Positions 17,249 through 28,940 are shown, numbered from the stretch's first letter. The stretch is DNA of 64,000 nucleotides from Oscillospiraceae bacterium (GCA_902363145.1 CABIZB010000001.1:930001-994000); one strand, 5' to 3'. Notes: generated by a model from the sequence alone, not told the origin. Translations and numbers: made by a program.

Positions 17249-19539
17249 ATGAACGAGCGTTATAATATAGGCATTCTGGTTGCAAACATTATGGATTCAT
17301 TCAGCAACAGGGTGTCCAAGGGTGCTATTGCGGCAGCTGAGGCTTTTGATGCGAATTTATTTATATTTCCTATGAAATACCTTGATGTTGACTACGGTAA
17401 TACCATGCTTGATATGAAGTTTGAGTATCAGTACAACATTCTTATGGACTATGCCGCAAAGGCAAAGCTCGATCATCTGATAGTATGTACGGGAACTATT
17501 GCATATATCTGCGATGATGTGCGCAAAAAGGAAGTGCTGGATCATCTCAGCGGCACTCCTCTGCTGAATGTTGCCTCAAACATTGACGGATATGATTATC
17601 TCATTTACGATAACAAAGCAGGCGTCACTCAGGCTGTTGATTACCTTATAAAAAAGCAAAACAGAAAGCATATCTGCATGATGATAGGAAAGCTTATCAA
17701 TCTCGAATGCCGAGAGCGATATGAAGCATACAGAGCTGCGCTGGACGCAAACGGCATTGAATTCAATAACAATATGATAATTGAAAGCGATATATCCGAG
17801 TTCTGCGTCAGCGAAGCAGAAGAGCTTCTTGGCAGAAATCCCGACTGCGACGCTGTTATCTGCGTAAATGACGAAATGGCATCTGTATTTTACCCTATCC
17901 TGCAAAAAAGAGGAAAGAGCATCGGCAGGGACATTATGCTTGTAGGCTTCGATGACAGCCTCTTTGCAGTGAAAATGGACCCGCCTCTGGCATCGGTAAA
18001 AGCTGACGCATATGCCATGGGATACCGTGCTGTGGAAAAAGCAGTGAACGCTCTGAGCGGCAAAAATGACACAGACCATTACTGCAAAACGGAGTTTATC
18101 CCACGTGCCTCCTGCTCATCGGAAAGCCTGTATCTGAGCAATATGAATAACGTGTTCAGCGGCGATGATACTGCCATAGCCGAAAATATAATCAACTATA
18201 TATATCAAAGCAACATTCCTGCGGAAACATATGAGCAGGTAAAGCAATTCTGCCTGAAAATGGTCGCTGAGCTAAGGTCAAGAATAATAAACAGAACAGC
18301 TGATGCCGATGACCTGAAATACCTTTCCGACAAGACAGAAGAATTTCTGTCAAGCAACAGGCATGGAGTGGAGCTTGTGCCCAGAATGATAGAGACCGTT
18401 GACGGCTGCCACAAGTGGCTTATGAGGAATGCTCCTGCCGAAAATGTCTCTGTTATCAACAGGATATTCAAATACGCTGTAATAAAAATATCCAACGGAA
18501 TGATAAATGATTTCAAGAAGCTGGAGGACAGCCAAAAGGAACACACACATCTTTCCAATCTTTTCACAAGGGACACTCTTATGTTCAATGAAAATATGGC
18601 AATGAGCTATGCCCGTATGATGAACAAGTTTTACTGTCTTGACATAAAGTCAAGCTATCTTTTCCTCATTGATGAGCCTGCGGAATATCACAACAACGGA
18701 GAATTCCCGAAGAATCTTAAATGGAAATTCATGTCATATCAGGACGGAATGAACTTTAGCATGGTCCCTGCCAATGAGCGTGACGTTTCATCTGAATATA
18801 TGTACCGAAACAAATATATCTCCGATTCCGAGCGTCACACATTCATCATTGCCGATCTGTATTCAAGAGAATATCAATACGGTCTGCTGCTCTGCGAGCC
18901 GACCTCCGACAAATTCTTTGCTGACCTTGAACTGGTGGTGTATCAGGTAAGTGCTGCGGTGAAGCTCATAAATCTTATCTCCGAGCAGGACAGGATAAAC
19001 GAAAAGCTGCACATGAAAAATATCGCTCTGAAAATCTGTCCGAGATAGATGAAATGACGGGCATTTATAACAGACGTGGATTTTACAGAGCCGCAGAGGC
19101 ATTTATCGAAAGCAGCAAGGGAAAAGATATTATCGTCTGCTATGCGGATATGGATAACCTGAAGCTGGTAAATGACGGATACGGCCATTCCGAAGGCGAT
19201 TTTTCAATAAAAAGCCTTGCACTGTGCCTTAAAGAAGCATTCGGTGAAAACGGCATTGTGGGAAGAATGGGCGGCGATGAGTTTGCGGCATTTATCCTCA
19301 GCGAGAAAACAGAGGGCATTGAAAGCATAATCGGCAAAAAGCGCAGGTACATAGAGCATCTCAACCGGACGGCAAACAAGCCTTATCATATAGATATGTC
19401 CATGGGATTCTGCGAATGTGTCTGTGAAAACTCCTATGACTTTAAGGAAGCCGTTGACAAGGCTGACGGCAAGCTTTATGATAACAAGACTGAGAGGAAA
19501 AGAAGAAACAAGAATAAAGTCTCCGAAACTGACCATTGA
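17249..19539 (+). pseudogene. LacI-type sensor plus GGDEF diguanylate cyclase, split by a one-base frameshift
   Basis: As it stands the frame from 17249 stops at 19048 (599 aa), and a second frame 19054-19539 carries the GGDEF domain. Inserting one A in the AAAA tract at 19031-19034 joins them: the junction would read ALKNLSEIDEMTGIYNRRGF, the standard GGDEF lead-in. The joined protein is 763 aa: a sugar-binding type-1 periplasmic-protein fold without HTH (about 1-295), a helical/GAF-like region (about 300-590) and a GGDEF domain with intact GRMGGDEF. No membrane segment is present, so it would be a cytoplasmic sensor making c-di-GMP. The break is either a real inactivation, slippage, or a base-calling error in a homopolymer; both halves look well conserved, which favours a recent event or error. 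Confidence 0.85.
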
Positions 19540-19546
19540 GCATATA

Positions 19547-19709
19547 AGACCCCGTCTTCACAAGCATATGCGCACGTCTTTTCGGCAAATTTTGCCGCAG
19601 ACTGCGTTAAAAATCCTTGCCGGGCAAAAGCCCGCCTGCGGATTTTTGCCTACTCTGCAACAAAATTATGCTCGAAAATCCGCACACATTTCTTATGAAG
19701 ACAGGTTCT
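19547..19709 (+). repeat. Structured palindromic repeat, type B, copy 1
   Basis: 163-bp element with imperfect 18-bp terminal inverted repeats (AGACCCCGTCTTCACAAG at the left, CTTATGAAGACAGGTTCT at the right). Inward stems include GCAGA with TCTGC, AAAAATCC with GGATTTTT, and an apical CGGGC-AAAA-GCCCG hairpin. It begins 8 bases after the GGDEF stop codon. It differs from the inverted copy at 20426-20588 at three positions by my reading. Confidence 0.88.
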
Positions 19710-19759
19710 AAAAAGCATCGTTCGCAAAGAAAATTCTACTTTGCGGACGATGCTTTTTT
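19710..19759 (+). terminator. Intrinsic terminator downstream of the GGDEF gene
   Basis: 20-bp stem (19710-19729 with 19739-19759, one mismatch) ending in TTTTTT; it directly follows repeat copy 1. Confidence 0.88.
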
Positions 19760-19836
19760 GTATGCTATATGCTTTGTTCCAAAACTATGACTGCGCTGTG
19801 TCTCCAACCGACGAATTTCAGGCTTTTTGCCGATAA

Positions 19837-20388
19837 TCAGCTTACCATATCAGCAACAGATACTCCGTACTGCTCGGTAAAATAGCTTTCGATAGCGGCA
19901 ACGTCGCCCTTCATTCTCTCGTTTGCACTGTCGTATCTGCCGTTGTCCTTTGTGCTCTGAGTGGAATCATTGCGGTCGGAGTCCTCTATCTTTACTATCT
20001 CGCCTGCGGCAAGGTCATAGGTGTAATAGAAGCCTGTTCCCATCATAGAAACATAATAATACTCCTCAACAGTGTTGCTGTTATAGTCAAATGTGTAGTA
20101 TTCGACTGTTTCATTGCCGTTAAGGTCGGTCTTAACGAATTTGACTGTCTTTGCTGCCTTGTCAGCGGTTATTTTCAGACCTGCACCGTCAAATGGCGAA
20201 TGCTCGGTGTCAAGATAAGTAAGCACACCGTTTTCGTCTGTGAATGCAGCTGTGCCGACGCTGCTTTCCTGCTGCTCTGCCTGAGTGCTTGCCGCATCTG
20301 TCTGTGACTGAACGGCAGCATCACCGGAACAAGCTGTCATTGACATTACTGCTGCGATGGCTGCAATAGTTAAAATTACCTTTTTCAT
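19837..20388 (-). CDS. Hypothetical small lipoprotein
   Basis: Secreted lipoprotein of 183 aa; lipobox MTAC near residue 20, then a Gln/Ala/Ser linker to about residue 50 and a beta-rich domain with repeated Tyr/Thr strands (VEYYTFDYNSNTVEEYYYVS). The SD AGGAGGAATATGAA is excellent. No known family recognised. The gene is bracketed by two 163-bp repeat copies in inverted orientation (19547-19709 and 20426-20588). A decayed fragment of a paralogue is found on the same strand at 43502-43640, so this lipoprotein belongs to a duplicated family in the genome. Confidence 0.72.
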   Translation of the reverse strand: MKKVILTIAAIAAVMSMTACSGDAAVQSQTDAASTQAEQQESSVGTAAFTDENGVLTYLDTEHSPFDGAGLKITADKAAKTVKFVKTDLNGNETVEYYTFDYNSNTVEEYYYVSMMGTGFYYTYDLAAGEIVKIEDSDRNDSTQSTKDNGRYDSANERMKGDVAAIESYFTEQYGVSVADMVS

Positions 20389-20425
20389 TTCATATTCCTC
20401 CTAAAATCTTATAATGACTATATTA

Positions 20426-20588
20426 AGAACCTGTCTTCATAAGAAATGTGTGCGGATTTTCGAGCATAATTTTGTTGCAGAGTAGGCAAAAATCCGCAGG
20501 CGGGCTTTCGCCCGGCAAGGATTTTTAACGCAGTCTGCGGCAAAATTTGCCGAAAAGACATGCGCATATGCTTGTGAAGACGGGTTCT
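20426..20588 (-). repeat. Structured palindromic repeat, type B, copy 2 (inverted)
   Basis: 163-bp copy of the element at 19547 in the opposite orientation, differing at three positions by my reading (two in the outer arm, one in the apical loop, where GAAA replaces AAAA). Ends are AGAACCTGTCTTCATAAG and its partner. It lies 45 bases beyond the end of the ChlD-like gene, again at a 3' end of a gene. Confidence 0.88.
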
Positions 20589-20633
20589 AAGCCTTTCGGC
20601 TGTCATTCATTGTTATAATGTATAAAACAAAGG

Positions 20634-22451
20634 TCAGTTTATAAAGCTGCGGACATTTTCCTCCACAGCAGTGCCTGAAATATCATCAAGCCTGACATAC
20701 TCTGCATTCATATGCTCGGCTATCTGCTTTGCAAAGCCGAATCTGATATAGCTGTTTTCGGTATCCAGCACCATTGCCCCCACTCCCGACAAACGCACCT
20801 GCTCAGCCATAAAAACGGCATCTTCAAAGGGGTCTCCGAAAAGCGGGATATTTGCCTTGCCGTCGGAAATAAGTATCAGATATTGAAGCGCATCGGGTGT
20901 CCTTATCCGCTCCGCTCGAAGAAGCTCATTTGCCTGCAAAATGCCTGCCGCCAAAGGTGTTTTTCCCCCTGTGGGAAGCTGGTCCATACATTTTCTTGCA
21001 AGCTCGGGACTTCCTGTTATACTGAGAAGTATCTGTGCACCCTTTCCGCTGAATGAGACCACACCCACACGGTCACGCTTCCTGTATGCTTCCGAAAGCA
21101 GACCACGCACTGCGCCCTTGACCGCTCTCATACGGCGCTTTGCACCCATGGAGCCGCTGGCATCTACCACAAACAAAATAGTGGCACCTGTGCGCTTTTC
21201 CCTTACCTTCTGCCTGAGGTCGGAGCTTCTGACAGCAAGCATCATACCGTTTTCGGGAGTTCTGCTGCCTCGGTTCAGCGCCGCACAGCAAAGTGTGGGT
21301 ATCAGAGCAATATCACGGCATTTTCCGTGGGGAACGGTGCTGCGCACATATCGACCGCTGCTGTCGTTGGCAATGGTCTTGCTGCGCTTTCCGCTGCCGC
21401 CGTTCTTTCCTGCGGCATTTATGCTCTCGGCTGAAAGCGGAAGCTCCTCCCCTGCCATCTCGGTATCACTATGGCTCTTGCCGATGTTATTGTCATCGGC
21501 AGCTTCGCTTTGCGGTGTATCGGACTGCACCTGGACATTATCGGGCGGAGTTTCTTCACGACTGTCCGACTGCTCTTCATGCTCGGCAATATTCTCTGCA
21601 GGCGGAGCAGACCTCATTCTGTGGGGAAGCACCAGCTTGGCAGCTTCGGCAACATCATTTTCGCTGACATTATCATCGCCACGCCATGCACAAAGGGCTT
21701 TGGCAGTCTCAGTCAGGATTATTTCGCACCTGTTGCCCTCACAGCAGGCTTTATTGGCGGTGAGAGCAATGAGCCTGAGTATTTCCTCCGACACCGAAAC
21801 CGACGCAAGCCTTTGGGAAGCCTCTCTTATGCTTTCCGCAAGCTGCTCCTCTGCGGATCTATACTTATTGCAGAAGCTTTTGGGATCACTTTCGTATTCA
21901 AGCCTGCGCCTGATGATCTCCGTGCGCCTGTCAACATCATTTTCACCCGTGACATTTACAAACAACCCGAATTTATCCAGAAGCTGCGGGCGAAGCGATC
22001 TTTCCTCGGGGTTCATCGTCCCTATGGGGATACATCGGCATGGGTGGCTGTAGGATATGCCGTCACGCCGAACAATATTTTCCCCCGATGCTATGACCTC
22101 TGCCAAAATGCCCGCAGTGTGGTTTCCCAGCAGATTTATTTCATCAACATAGAGGAAATTTCCGTCAGCATCATACAAAAGTCCCTTTTCAAAGCGTTTC
22201 ACTCCGCCGTTTACCGCTTCTGACAGATCAAGCGTACCCACAAGCCTGTCCTCGGTAACGTTCAGCGGAACTTCAATGACCTTTCTCCCCGCCGCAAAGG
22301 CAAGTCCTCTTACAGCAGTGGACTTTGCAGTCCCCTTTTCTCCTGAAATAAGCACGCCGCCTATTGCAGGGTCAACGGCACTTATGATAAGCGCAAGCTT
22401 CAGCTGCTCCTGCCCAACTATCGCCGTGAACGGATACGGGAAGAGGCTCAT
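20634..22451 (-). CDS. Chelatase subunit ChlD/BchD-like (AAA plus VWA domain)
   Basis: Partner subunit of a metal chelatase motor, 605 aa. Residues 1-270 are an AAA+ domain with Walker [10 protein letters not shown] and DEINLL Walker B. A Ser/Glu/Asp/Pro-rich linker (about 270-370) leads to a von Willebrand A domain with the MIDAS motif DASGSMG near residue 430 and a downstream ISDGKAN. It is the last gene of the riboswitch operon and overlaps chlI by 4 bases (ATGA). With ChlI it should form the hexameric ring that drives the CobN-like subunit. Unlike many D subunits it keeps an intact-looking Walker A. Confidence 0.88.
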   Translation of the reverse strand: MSLFPYPFTAIVGQEQLKLALIISAVDPAIGGVLISGEKGTAKSTAVRGLAFAAGRKVIEVPLNVTEDRLVGTLDLSEAVNGGVKRFEKGLLYDADGNFLYVDEINLLGNHTAGILAEVIASGENIVRRDGISYSHPCRCIPIGTMNPEERSLRPQLLDKFGLFVNVTGENDVDRRTEIIRRRLEYESDPKSFCNKYRSAEEQLAESIREASQRLASVSVSEEILRLIALTANKACCEGNRCEIILTETAKALCAWRGDDNVSENDVAEAAKLVLPHRMRSAPPAENIAEHEEQSDSREETPPDNVQVQSDTPQSEAADDNNIGKSHSDTEMAGEELPLSAESINAAGKNGGSGKRSKTIANDSSGRYVRSTVPHGKCRDIALIPTLCCAALNRGSRTPENGMMLAVRSSDLRQKVREKRTGATILFVVDASGSMGAKRRMRAVKGAVRGLLSEAYRKRDRVGVVSFSGKGAQILLSITGSPELARKCMDQLPTGGKTPLAAGILQANELLRAERIRTPDALQYLILISDGKANIPLFGDPFEDAVFMAEQVRLSGVGAMVLDTENSYIRFGFAKQIAEHMNAEYVRLDDISGTAVEENVRSFIN

Positions 22452-23473
22452 ATTTGCTCACGGCTTTCTATCATCTCAAAAACAGCCGCAATGTCCATAT
22501 GCTGCTCCTCAAAGGGCTTTCTGCGCATTCTGTGAGGAAGCACAAGCTCTGCCGCAAGCTTCATATCCTCCTTTGAAACGGCATTCCTGCCCTCATAGGC
22601 AGCATTGGCGCAGGCGGTCTTTATCATGGATATATCCGCTCTGTGTCCGTCAACCCCAAGAGATACGGCTATCTCCGCCGCAAGGCGCAGTATTTCATCA
22701 GAATAAGTAACGCTCCCAAGCATTTTGCCCGCATCGGTTATCCTGCGGCAAAGCTTTTCCTGCTCGGGTCTCCATTTTTCAAGGAATGCCACGGAGTCAT
22801 TCTCATATTCAAGATAGCGCTTTACGACCTCGGTTCGCATTTCAATATCCGTCTCGCCCCTTACATCTACCACAAGACCAAATCTGTCCAGAAGCTGCGG
22901 ACGGAGATCGCCCTCCTCTGGATTCATCGTGCCCACAAGCACAAATCTTGCAGGATGACTGAACGAAACGCCCTCACGCTCCACAGTGTTAATGCCCATA
23001 GCCGCCGAATCGAGTATAACGTCAACAACATGGTCGTCCAGCAGGTTTATCTCGTCAATGTAAAGAATATTGCGGTTTGCATCGGCAAGTATTCCAGGTT
23101 CGAAGTGCTTTTCGCCTGTTTTCAGCGCTCGTTCAATGTCAAGAGTTCCAACCACTCTGTCCTCTGTGGCGCTGACAGGCAGATCGACCACCCTCATATG
23201 CCTTTTGACTGCTTTAAGCTCGCTTTTGCTGCGGCAGCTGTCGCACTGGCAGCTCCTGTCATACGGGTCGCAGGAAAAGGGACAGCCCTCCGCTTCCATG
23301 CGCTCGGGGAGAACCTCAGTCAGCGCACGTACAGCAGTGGATTTTGCCGTACCCTTTTCACCCTTTATCAGAACTCCTCCCAGTGCGGGATTTATCAGAT
23401 TAAGTATCAACGCACGCTTCATTTTTTCCTGTCCCACTATTGCCGTAAATGGGAAATAGGCTCTTTTATTCAT
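22448..23473 (-). CDS. Chelatase AAA+ ATPase subunit ChlI/BchI-like
   Basis: Motor ATPase of the chelatase, 341 aa. Walker [10 protein letters not shown] near residue 38, Walker B/DEINLL near 145, and [19 protein letters not shown] are characteristic. A short Cys-rich insertion ([17 protein letters not shown], about residues 63-79) could bind a metal or a cluster and is found in a subset of these proteins. It overlaps both neighbours by 4 bases, so translation is coupled. Mg-chelatase of chlorophyll synthesis is ruled out by the organism and by the riboswitch context. Confidence 0.9.
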   Translation of the reverse strand: MNKRAYFPFTAIVGQEKMKRALILNLINPALGGVLIKGEKGTAKSTAVRALTEVLPERMEAEGCPFSCDPYDRSCQCDSCRSKSELKAVKRHMRVVDLPVSATEDRVVGTLDIERALKTGEKHFEPGILADANRNILYIDEINLLDDHVVDVILDSAAMGINTVEREGVSFSHPARFVLVGTMNPEEGDLRPQLLDRFGLVVDVRGETDIEMRTEVVKRYLEYENDSVAFLEKWRPEQEKLCRRITDAGKMLGSVTYSDEILRLAAEIAVSLGVDGHRADISMIKTACANAAYEGRNAVSKEDMKLAAELVLPHRMRRKPFEEQHMDIAAVFEMIESREQI

Positions 23474-26400
23474 TGGTTTTCACCCTCTATCCTGTTTTCT
23501 GTTTCAAGATAAGCCTGACGTATGGCTTCAAGCTGCTCTTTATCCGCATTCCAGTAGCCCCGACGGCTGTATTCCTCCATCTGCTCCAGAATATCCATGT
23601 AAGCATATGGGTTGTTTTCAGCCATGCGGCGGCGCATTTCCTTATCCTGCGCATATTTTGCGCAAAGGTCATTGTATATCCACTGCTCAACAGCTCCCGT
23701 GGTTGCCGCAAGACCCATAACATTCTCAAAACGGTCGGCTATCTTCTGCGCTCCGTGATATTTGTGAGCAAGCATACCGTCTATCCACTTGGGGTTGAGC
23801 ACTCTTGTCCTGATGCCCTTTGCTACAGCCTTTTCGGCAGTTTCGGTAACAGGCACCGCTCCCGTTGTGTCGGTGATAAGCATTACCGCCTTTTGTCCCC
23901 TTACCATCTCAACGGATTTGGCAAGTCCGCCGAAAAATTCATAGTAATGGTCAAGGTCGGTTATCTCATATTCGTTGTTGTCACGAACCTGAGAGACTAT
24001 CTCCACGCTTTTGAGATTTTGCTCGTAAAGGTCTCCCATGTCTCCGCCACGTTCTTTTCGGTTATAGGCATAATGCAGAGATGTCAGGAACCGGCTTCCT
24101 ATCTGCTCTTCCTTTTCCCACGCCTTTGTCTCGATTATGGAGGTTATGCCCGTGCCGTATTCTCCCTCTCGGGGTCCGAATATCCTTGTTACTGAAAGCC
24201 TTTCTGCTTCATCGTGGTCATATCCCCTGTCGGTCAGATAGGCATAAAGCTTTTTGGAATTTGCCTTCATATAGTTCTGCCCGTCCGTTTCGTCCGCTTC
24301 GTTCACAAGATGAAGAAGATCGTCCAGATTATCAATGATATTCGGGAAAAGGTCACGGAAAAATCCGCAGATGTTTATTGTAACGTCAATACGGGGTCTG
24401 CCCAGCTCCTCAATGGGGATAAGCTCATATTTGGGGTTCCATGCCGAATTTCCCTTTGCAAGCCTTGCGCCAAGGTAAGCCATTATCTGTCCGATAGTCT
24501 CACCCTGGGAGCGGGAGGTCTCAAGACCCCACAGTATCACCGCAGTGGAATTGGGGTAATGGCCGTATTTGTCAAAATAGGTTTTGATAGTATTTTCCGC
24601 CGCTCTTGCACCACGCTGATATGCTGTCAGAGTTGGCACAAAACGCTGGTCAAACTGATAAAGATTATATCCCGATGGAAGCACCTCAGGGCTGCGGTAT
24701 ATGTCTCCAGCTGCCTTTGCAGGGATATATCCGCCTGAAAGTGCATTAAGTAGCTGCTCATTTTCGGCATTCTGCATTACCTCGGCATATTTTTTTTGTC
24801 CGTACTCAATAGTTCTGCTGAGCTTTTCGGGAACACTTTCGCCTGCAAAATATTTATCTAAATATTCCTCAGCCAGAGCGTTTATTTTTCTGAGCGGCTC
24901 GCCGCCCTTTTCTTCTGCCCCCACAAGGTCAATGCCAAGCTCCTCGGCAGCGATATCGCACAGCGACGGTGTATCATCGTGAGGCTTTTTCAGCAGCTCA
25001 CGGACATAGCACTGCGCCTCTTCATCGGAATAAGCCTGACCGAAAATGTGCAGTCCTTTGGGAATGAGGGAGCTGTTCAGGCGGTAAAGCTCCGACTCAA
25101 GCTCTTCCATATCCGTCGGCAAACTGAGCTTTTCGGCAAGGGCGGCGATATTCTGCTTTACTTCATCTGCCGCACTTTTTGAAAATGCAAGCTGATGATG
25201 ATAGTCGTCCAGCATTTTTGCAAGCTCCGCATACTCGCCGTAAAGTCCGCTCTGAATAAATACAGGCGGTTGATAGCCCACAAGTGCGGCATGGGAGCGG
25301 CGCTTGGCAATAGTTGCTTCCGCAGGATTTCCGCAGTAATACAGATAAAAATGCGGCGTGTCGTAAAGCAGCATATCGGGATAGCACGTTCCGCTCATTC
25401 CGCATTCCTTGCCCTTTAAAAATTCCAGAGTTCCGTGTGTTCCTACGTGGATAACAGCGTCCGCACCGAATTTATCGTGAAGATACCTGTAAAAAGCAAT
25501 GTACTGATGATGCGGCGGAAGAGACTTATCATGATAAAGCTTGTCGTTATCCTCGTGAAGCCCTCTTGACGGCTGGATACCCACCAGCACATTTCCATAT
25601 ACAGCAGCAGGAATAAGGAAATCACCGTTATCATCGGTCATGATATCTCCGCCCGGTTCGCCCCATGCGTTTACTACGGAATCCCTGTCAGCAAAGCCGT
25701 TCAGGAATTTTTTATAGTCCGCCAGCGAATATCTGAGCATTTTATCATCATCGGAATATTTGCCCGTATTGACAAGACCGCCGTTTATAAAGTCGGACAT
25801 GAGCTTTTGTGCATCAGCCTCTTCCGCAGTATAGCCGTTGTTTTTCAGAAGCGAAAGGATAGCCGAAACGGACTCGAATGTATCCAGAAATGCACCGCCG
25901 AAAACATTGGACTCTCCGGGTGGGTAGTTATAGCATATTATCGCTATCTTCTTGGCGGAACGGGCTTTCTTTCTGAGCTCTATAAATTTTTCCGCACGGT
26001 CTGCAAGAGCTTCAAGGCGCTCTTCGATTATTTTTATCTCGTCGGAGGTAACGTCAAACTCCTCATCATACATAGGTTCTGTTTTGGCACCAACCGGAAG
26101 CGTAAGCATTGCTCCGTCCTGCTCGGGAAGCATTACAGATATAAGCACCTCTGAGGCTGTGCAGCCCTGTACCGAATCTTTCCAGTCCTTTTCCGTGCGC
26201 CTTGACATAAAGAGCGGGTGCAGATAGGGAACATTAAGCTCTTTGAGCATATCTGTTCCCGCTGAAATGTTTCCGCCCATAGGCCCTGCACTCAGTCGGA
26301 AGGACATACAGTTCATTATAAGCTCGGTCTTTGCAGGCATAAACTCTGTCAGCAGCTTTTTCAGCGTTCCGTCATTTATACTGTCCATTCCCGAGACTGC

Positions 26401-27153
26401 CACAGGCAGCACATTTGCGCTCTTCTGCAGGCGCTCGCATATCTCAGCCACTGCCCCCGAATAGTCCATAGGATAAATATGGCCATAGTAAAGGAACGCA
26501 ATAACAGGCTTTTCCTCATCAAAAGGAAAATCGGTGGAAAACTCCTTAAAGCTGCCGTAGCATTTCATATCCTTTGGCCTGCAGACCACAGCCGCAGGTA
26601 CCTCCCTCGGTTCGGCGGGCTTGGGCAGCTTTTTCCCGCCACCATATTCCCTCAGTATGAGATACAGCATATTCAGGATATTGTTATAGTCCGCAACATA
26701 GAAATACTTGCAGATAAGCGAGTAATTTCTCATATCACGCATTTTTCCGGGCATGATCTTTCCCATAGCCTCCGCCATGGACTGCATTTTCTTCATAGCT
26801 GCCATATCGGGCTTTTTTCCGCCGCCTGACATCATTCCCGCTGCGGAAAAGCTGCCCAGCTTCAGGTATTCCCTTGCCGAATTGCCGTAAGGGATAACAT
26901 TTCCATTACATTCCCTAAGCCCCTCATAAACAGCCTTTACAGTCTCAACAGGGCTTCCCATAAGGTCAACAAATACCATATCGGAGGTCTTTATATCGGA
27001 TATGAGCCTGTCGGTCTTTTCTTTGCCATACTCTGTGACTGCATAGTAAAGGTGCAGCTCCAGAAGTCCCTCTTCAAGGCTCATTATCTCCTTTGCCGCT
27101 TTCATCAGACTTTTCAGGGCAGGGGCGGAAACGGTTATAAAAGTAAATTTCAT
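23470..27153 (-). CDS. CobN/BchH-like chelatase catalytic subunit
   Basis: Large tetrapyrrole-binding subunit of 1227 aa, the usual CobN length. Recognisable stretches are [30 protein letters not shown] and [15 protein letters not shown] C-terminal sequence, all of the CobN/magnesium-chelatase H family. Cobaltochelatase CobN inserts Co2+ into hydrogenobyrinic acid diamide in the aerobic B12 route; an anaerobe would be expected to use CbiK/CbiX instead. The gene lies in an operon with ChlI, ChlD and a corrinoid-type importer behind a cobalamin riboswitch, and no cob/cbi synthesis genes are near. It may therefore act on imported corrinoids or another tetrapyrrole; the direction of the metal reaction is not known. 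Confidence 0.88.
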   Translation of the reverse strand: MKFTFITVSAPALKSLMKAAKEIMSLEEGLLELHLYYAVTEYGKEKTDRLISDIKTSDMVFVDLMGSPVETVKAVYEGLRECNGNVIPYGNSAREYLKLGSFSAAGMMSGGGKKPDMAAMKKMQSMAEAMGKIMPGKMRDMRNYSLICKYFYVADYNNILNMLYLILREYGGGKKLPKPAEPREVPAAVVCRPKDMKCYGSFKEFSTDFPFDEEKPVIAFLYYGHIYPMDYSGAVAEICERLQKSANVLPVAVSGMDSINDGTLKKLLTEFMPAKTELIMNCMSFRLSAGPMGGNISAGTDMLKELNVPYLHPLFMSRRTEKDWKDSVQGCTASEVLISVMLPEQDGAMLTLPVGAKTEPMYDEEFDVTSDEIKIIEERLEALADRAEKFIELRKKARSAKKIAIICYNYPPGESNVFGGAFLDTFESVSAILSLLKNNGYTAEEADAQKLMSDFINGGLVNTGKYSDDDKMLRYSLADYKKFLNGFADRDSVVNAWGEPGGDIMTDDNGDFLIPAAVYGNVLVGIQPSRGLHEDNDKLYHDKSLPPHHQYIAFYRYLHDKFGADAVIHVGTHGTLEFLKGKECGMSGTCYPDMLLYDTPHFYLYYCGNPAEATIAKRRSHAALVGYQPPVFIQSGLYGEYAELAKMLDDYHHQLAFSKSAADEVKQNIAALAEKLSLPTDMEELESELYRLNSSLIPKGLHIFGQAYSDEEAQCYVRELLKKPHDDTPSLCDIAAEELGIDLVGAEEKGGEPLRKINALAEEYLDKYFAGESVPEKLSRTIEYGQKKYAEVMQNAENEQLLNALSGGYIPAKAAGDIYRSPEVLPSGYNLYQFDQRFVPTLTAYQRGARAAENTIKTYFDKYGHYPNSTAVILWGLETSRSQGETIGQIMAYLGARLAKGNSAWNPKYELIPIEELGRPRIDVTINICGFFRDLFPNIIDNLDDLLHLVNEADETDGQNYMKANSKKLYAYLTDRGYDHDEAERLSVTRIFGPREGEYGTGITSIIETKAWEKEEQIGSRFLTSLHYAYNRKERGGDMGDLYEQNLKSVEIVSQVRDNNEYEITDLDHYYEFFGGLAKSVEMVRGQKAVMLITDTTGAVPVTETAEKAVAKGIRTRVLNPKWIDGMLAHKYHGAQKIADRFENVMGLAATTGAVEQWIYNDLCAKYAQDKEMRRRMAENNPYAYMDILEQMEEYSRRGYWNADKEQLEAIRQAYLETENRIEGENQ

Positions 27154-27941
27154 TGTTTTTTCCTCTTTGCATAAAATACAGGCGAATTATCCTCGCTGTC
27201 GGAAAGTATCTCCGCTTCAACGCTGAACACGTTTTCAAGCTCGCCGTTCTCAAGCAGCTCTCTCGGAGCGCCGATAGTATGTACCTTGCTTCTGTTCAGC
27301 AGGATCAGCTCATCGGAATATCTTGCCGCATGATTCATGTCGTGCAGCACCATCACAACGGTTATCCCCTCTTCACGGTTTAGCGCCGCCACAAGCTCCA
27401 TTATCTCCAGCTGGTGAGCGATATCAAGATAAGTCGTCGGCTCATCGAGAAGCATAAGCTCAGGCTTCTGCGCTATTGCCATGGCAATACGGGCACGCTG
27501 CCTTTCGCCGCCTGAAAGCGCATTTATTTTTCTGTCCTGCAGCTTTGTCATGCCTGTGCGCCTGATTGCCCATTCAACAATGCTTTTATCCTCGTTGCCC
27601 GTGCCTGACCACCACTTTTTATGGGCATATCTGCCGTATTCAACCAGCGTTTTAACGGTTATATCGCTCATGCTCGTGTCATTCTGGCACAGCACCGCCA
27701 TTTTCTGCGCCACAAGCTTTGTATTGGTGCGGAAAATATCCTTTCCGTCAAGCAAAACCTGTCCGCTTTGTGGACGGAGATTTCGGCTCATTGCCCTTAT
27801 GAGGGTCGTTTTTCCGCAGCCGTTGGGGCCAATTACGGAATATATCTTTCCACGCTGTATATCAAGGCTTATGCCGTCAAGGATACGGGAATTTCTGTAG
27901 CCTGCGCAAAGATCTCTCACAGATAAAATAGTATTTTCCAT
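27150..27941 (-). CDS. ABC transporter ATPase, BtuD/FecE type
   Basis: ATP-binding subunit of a corrinoid/siderophore-type importer, 263 aa. Walker A GPNGCGKTT (about residues 37-45), signature LSGGERQR, Walker B LMLLDEPTTYLD and switch LHDMNHA are all intact. It overlaps cobN by 4 bases and follows the permease by 6. Corrinoid specificity is inferred from the riboswitch, not the sequence itself. Confidence 0.9.
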   Translation of the reverse strand: MENTILSVRDLCAGYRNSRILDGISLDIQRGKIYSVIGPNGCGKTTLIRAMSRNLRPQSGQVLLDGKDIFRTNTKLVAQKMAVLCQNDTSMSDITVKTLVEYGRYAHKKWWSGTGNEDKSIVEWAIRRTGMTKLQDRKINALSGGERQRARIAMAIAQKPELMLLDEPTTYLDIAHQLEIMELVAALNREEGITVVMVLHDMNHAARYSDELILLNRSKVHTIGAPRELLENGELENVFSVEAEILSDSEDNSPVFYAKRKKQ

Positions 27942-27947
27942 ATGCGC

Positions 27948-28940
27948 CTACTTTCTGAGAAGGTACAGGAAGAAAGGAACTCCCAGTACAGCCATAACTA
28001 TTCCCACAGGTATCTCGGTGGGGCTTAAAACCGTTCGAGCAAAGGTATCGCTGAGCATGACCAGCGCCGCTCCCAGGAGCGCTGTTGCAGGGAACATTAT
28101 CCTGTAGTTATTTCCGAGGATAAGCCTTATGCTGTGGGGAACGATAAGCCCCACAAAGCCCAGCAGACCCACAACGCTTACCGCAGATGCCGCAAGCAGT
28201 GCCGCCAGAGCGGTAAAGCCAAGCCTCGTAAGCTCAACATTAAGCCCCAGTCCCCTTGCGGTATCATCACCGAGAACAAGTATGTTCAGCTTGTCCGCAA
28301 AGATGAACGCCAGAAGCAGACCAGCGATCGTATAGGGCAGTATGGTCCTTACCTCGCTCCAGCTTCGTGAAGAAAGACTTCCGTTCATAAAGGTAAGCGC
28401 ACCGTGAACTCTGTCGCTGAAAAAAACAAGTGTCGCCGATATTCCCGCACCGAAAAGCTCAGATACCGCAACGCCCGAAAGCACTATCCTTGTGGGGTCG
28501 ATACCGCCCTTCCATGCCAGAAGGTATATTATCGCCGCTGCAAGCATTGCTCCCCCGAATGCGGCTATGGGCACAAAATTCTGCCACTGGGGAAATATTA
28601 CAAGTATTACGATACCGAAAAGTCCAGCTCCGCTGCTTATGCCTATAATGGACGGATCCGCCAGCGGATTTTTCATCACGCCCTGCAGTATTGAGCCTGA
28701 AAGCGCAAGGTTTATACCTACAAGAGCGGCAAGAATCATTCTGGGAAGCCTAATGTTCCAGATGACCTTGTTATTGGTCCCCGTATGATCTCCCGAAACA
28801 GTATCTATAATATCCGAAACGGAAATATCCATCGTTCCCACAACGTTGCCAAGAATAAATGCAAACACCACTGCCGCCGCAAGAATGACAAGCACCGCCG
28901 CTTTAAATGAGACGGTTTCTCTCAGATCTGTTTTTTCCAT
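27948..28940 (-). CDS. ABC transporter permease, BtuC/FecCD type
   Basis: Membrane subunit of 330 aa with about nine or ten hydrophobic helices, of the FecCD family. Characteristic stretches are WNIRLPRMILAALVGINLALSG, NPLADPSIIGISSGA, and VGLLGFVGLIVPHSIRLILG. It overlaps the binding-protein gene by one base. Confidence 0.92.
   Translation of the reverse strand: MEKTDLRETVSFKAAVLVILAAAVVFAFILGNVVGTMDISVSDIIDTVSGDHTGTNNKVIWNIRLPRMILAALVGINLALSGSILQGVMKNPLADPSIIGISSGAGLFGIVILVIFPQWQNFVPIAAFGGAMLAAAIIYLLAWKGGIDPTRIVLSGVAVSELFGAGISATLVFFSDRVHGALTFMNGSLSSRSWSEVRTILPYTIAGLLLAFIFADKLNILVLGDDTARGLGLNVELTRLGFTALAALLAASAVSVVGLLGFVGLIVPHSIRLILGNNYRIMFPATALLGAALVMLSDTFARTVLSPTEIPVGIVMAVLGVPFFLYLLRK

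Noticed and set aside
20941..22053. 370-aa open frame on the plus strand
   Set aside because: Shadow of the ChlD-like gene; Ser/Leu/Pro-rich translation without domain features.
22643..23512. 289-aa open frame on the plus strand
   Set aside because: Antisense to the ChlI-like gene; no SD or promoter.
20634..27153. Magnesium chelatase for chlorophyll synthesis
   Set aside because: No photosynthesis genes, and a cobalamin riboswitch controls the operon.
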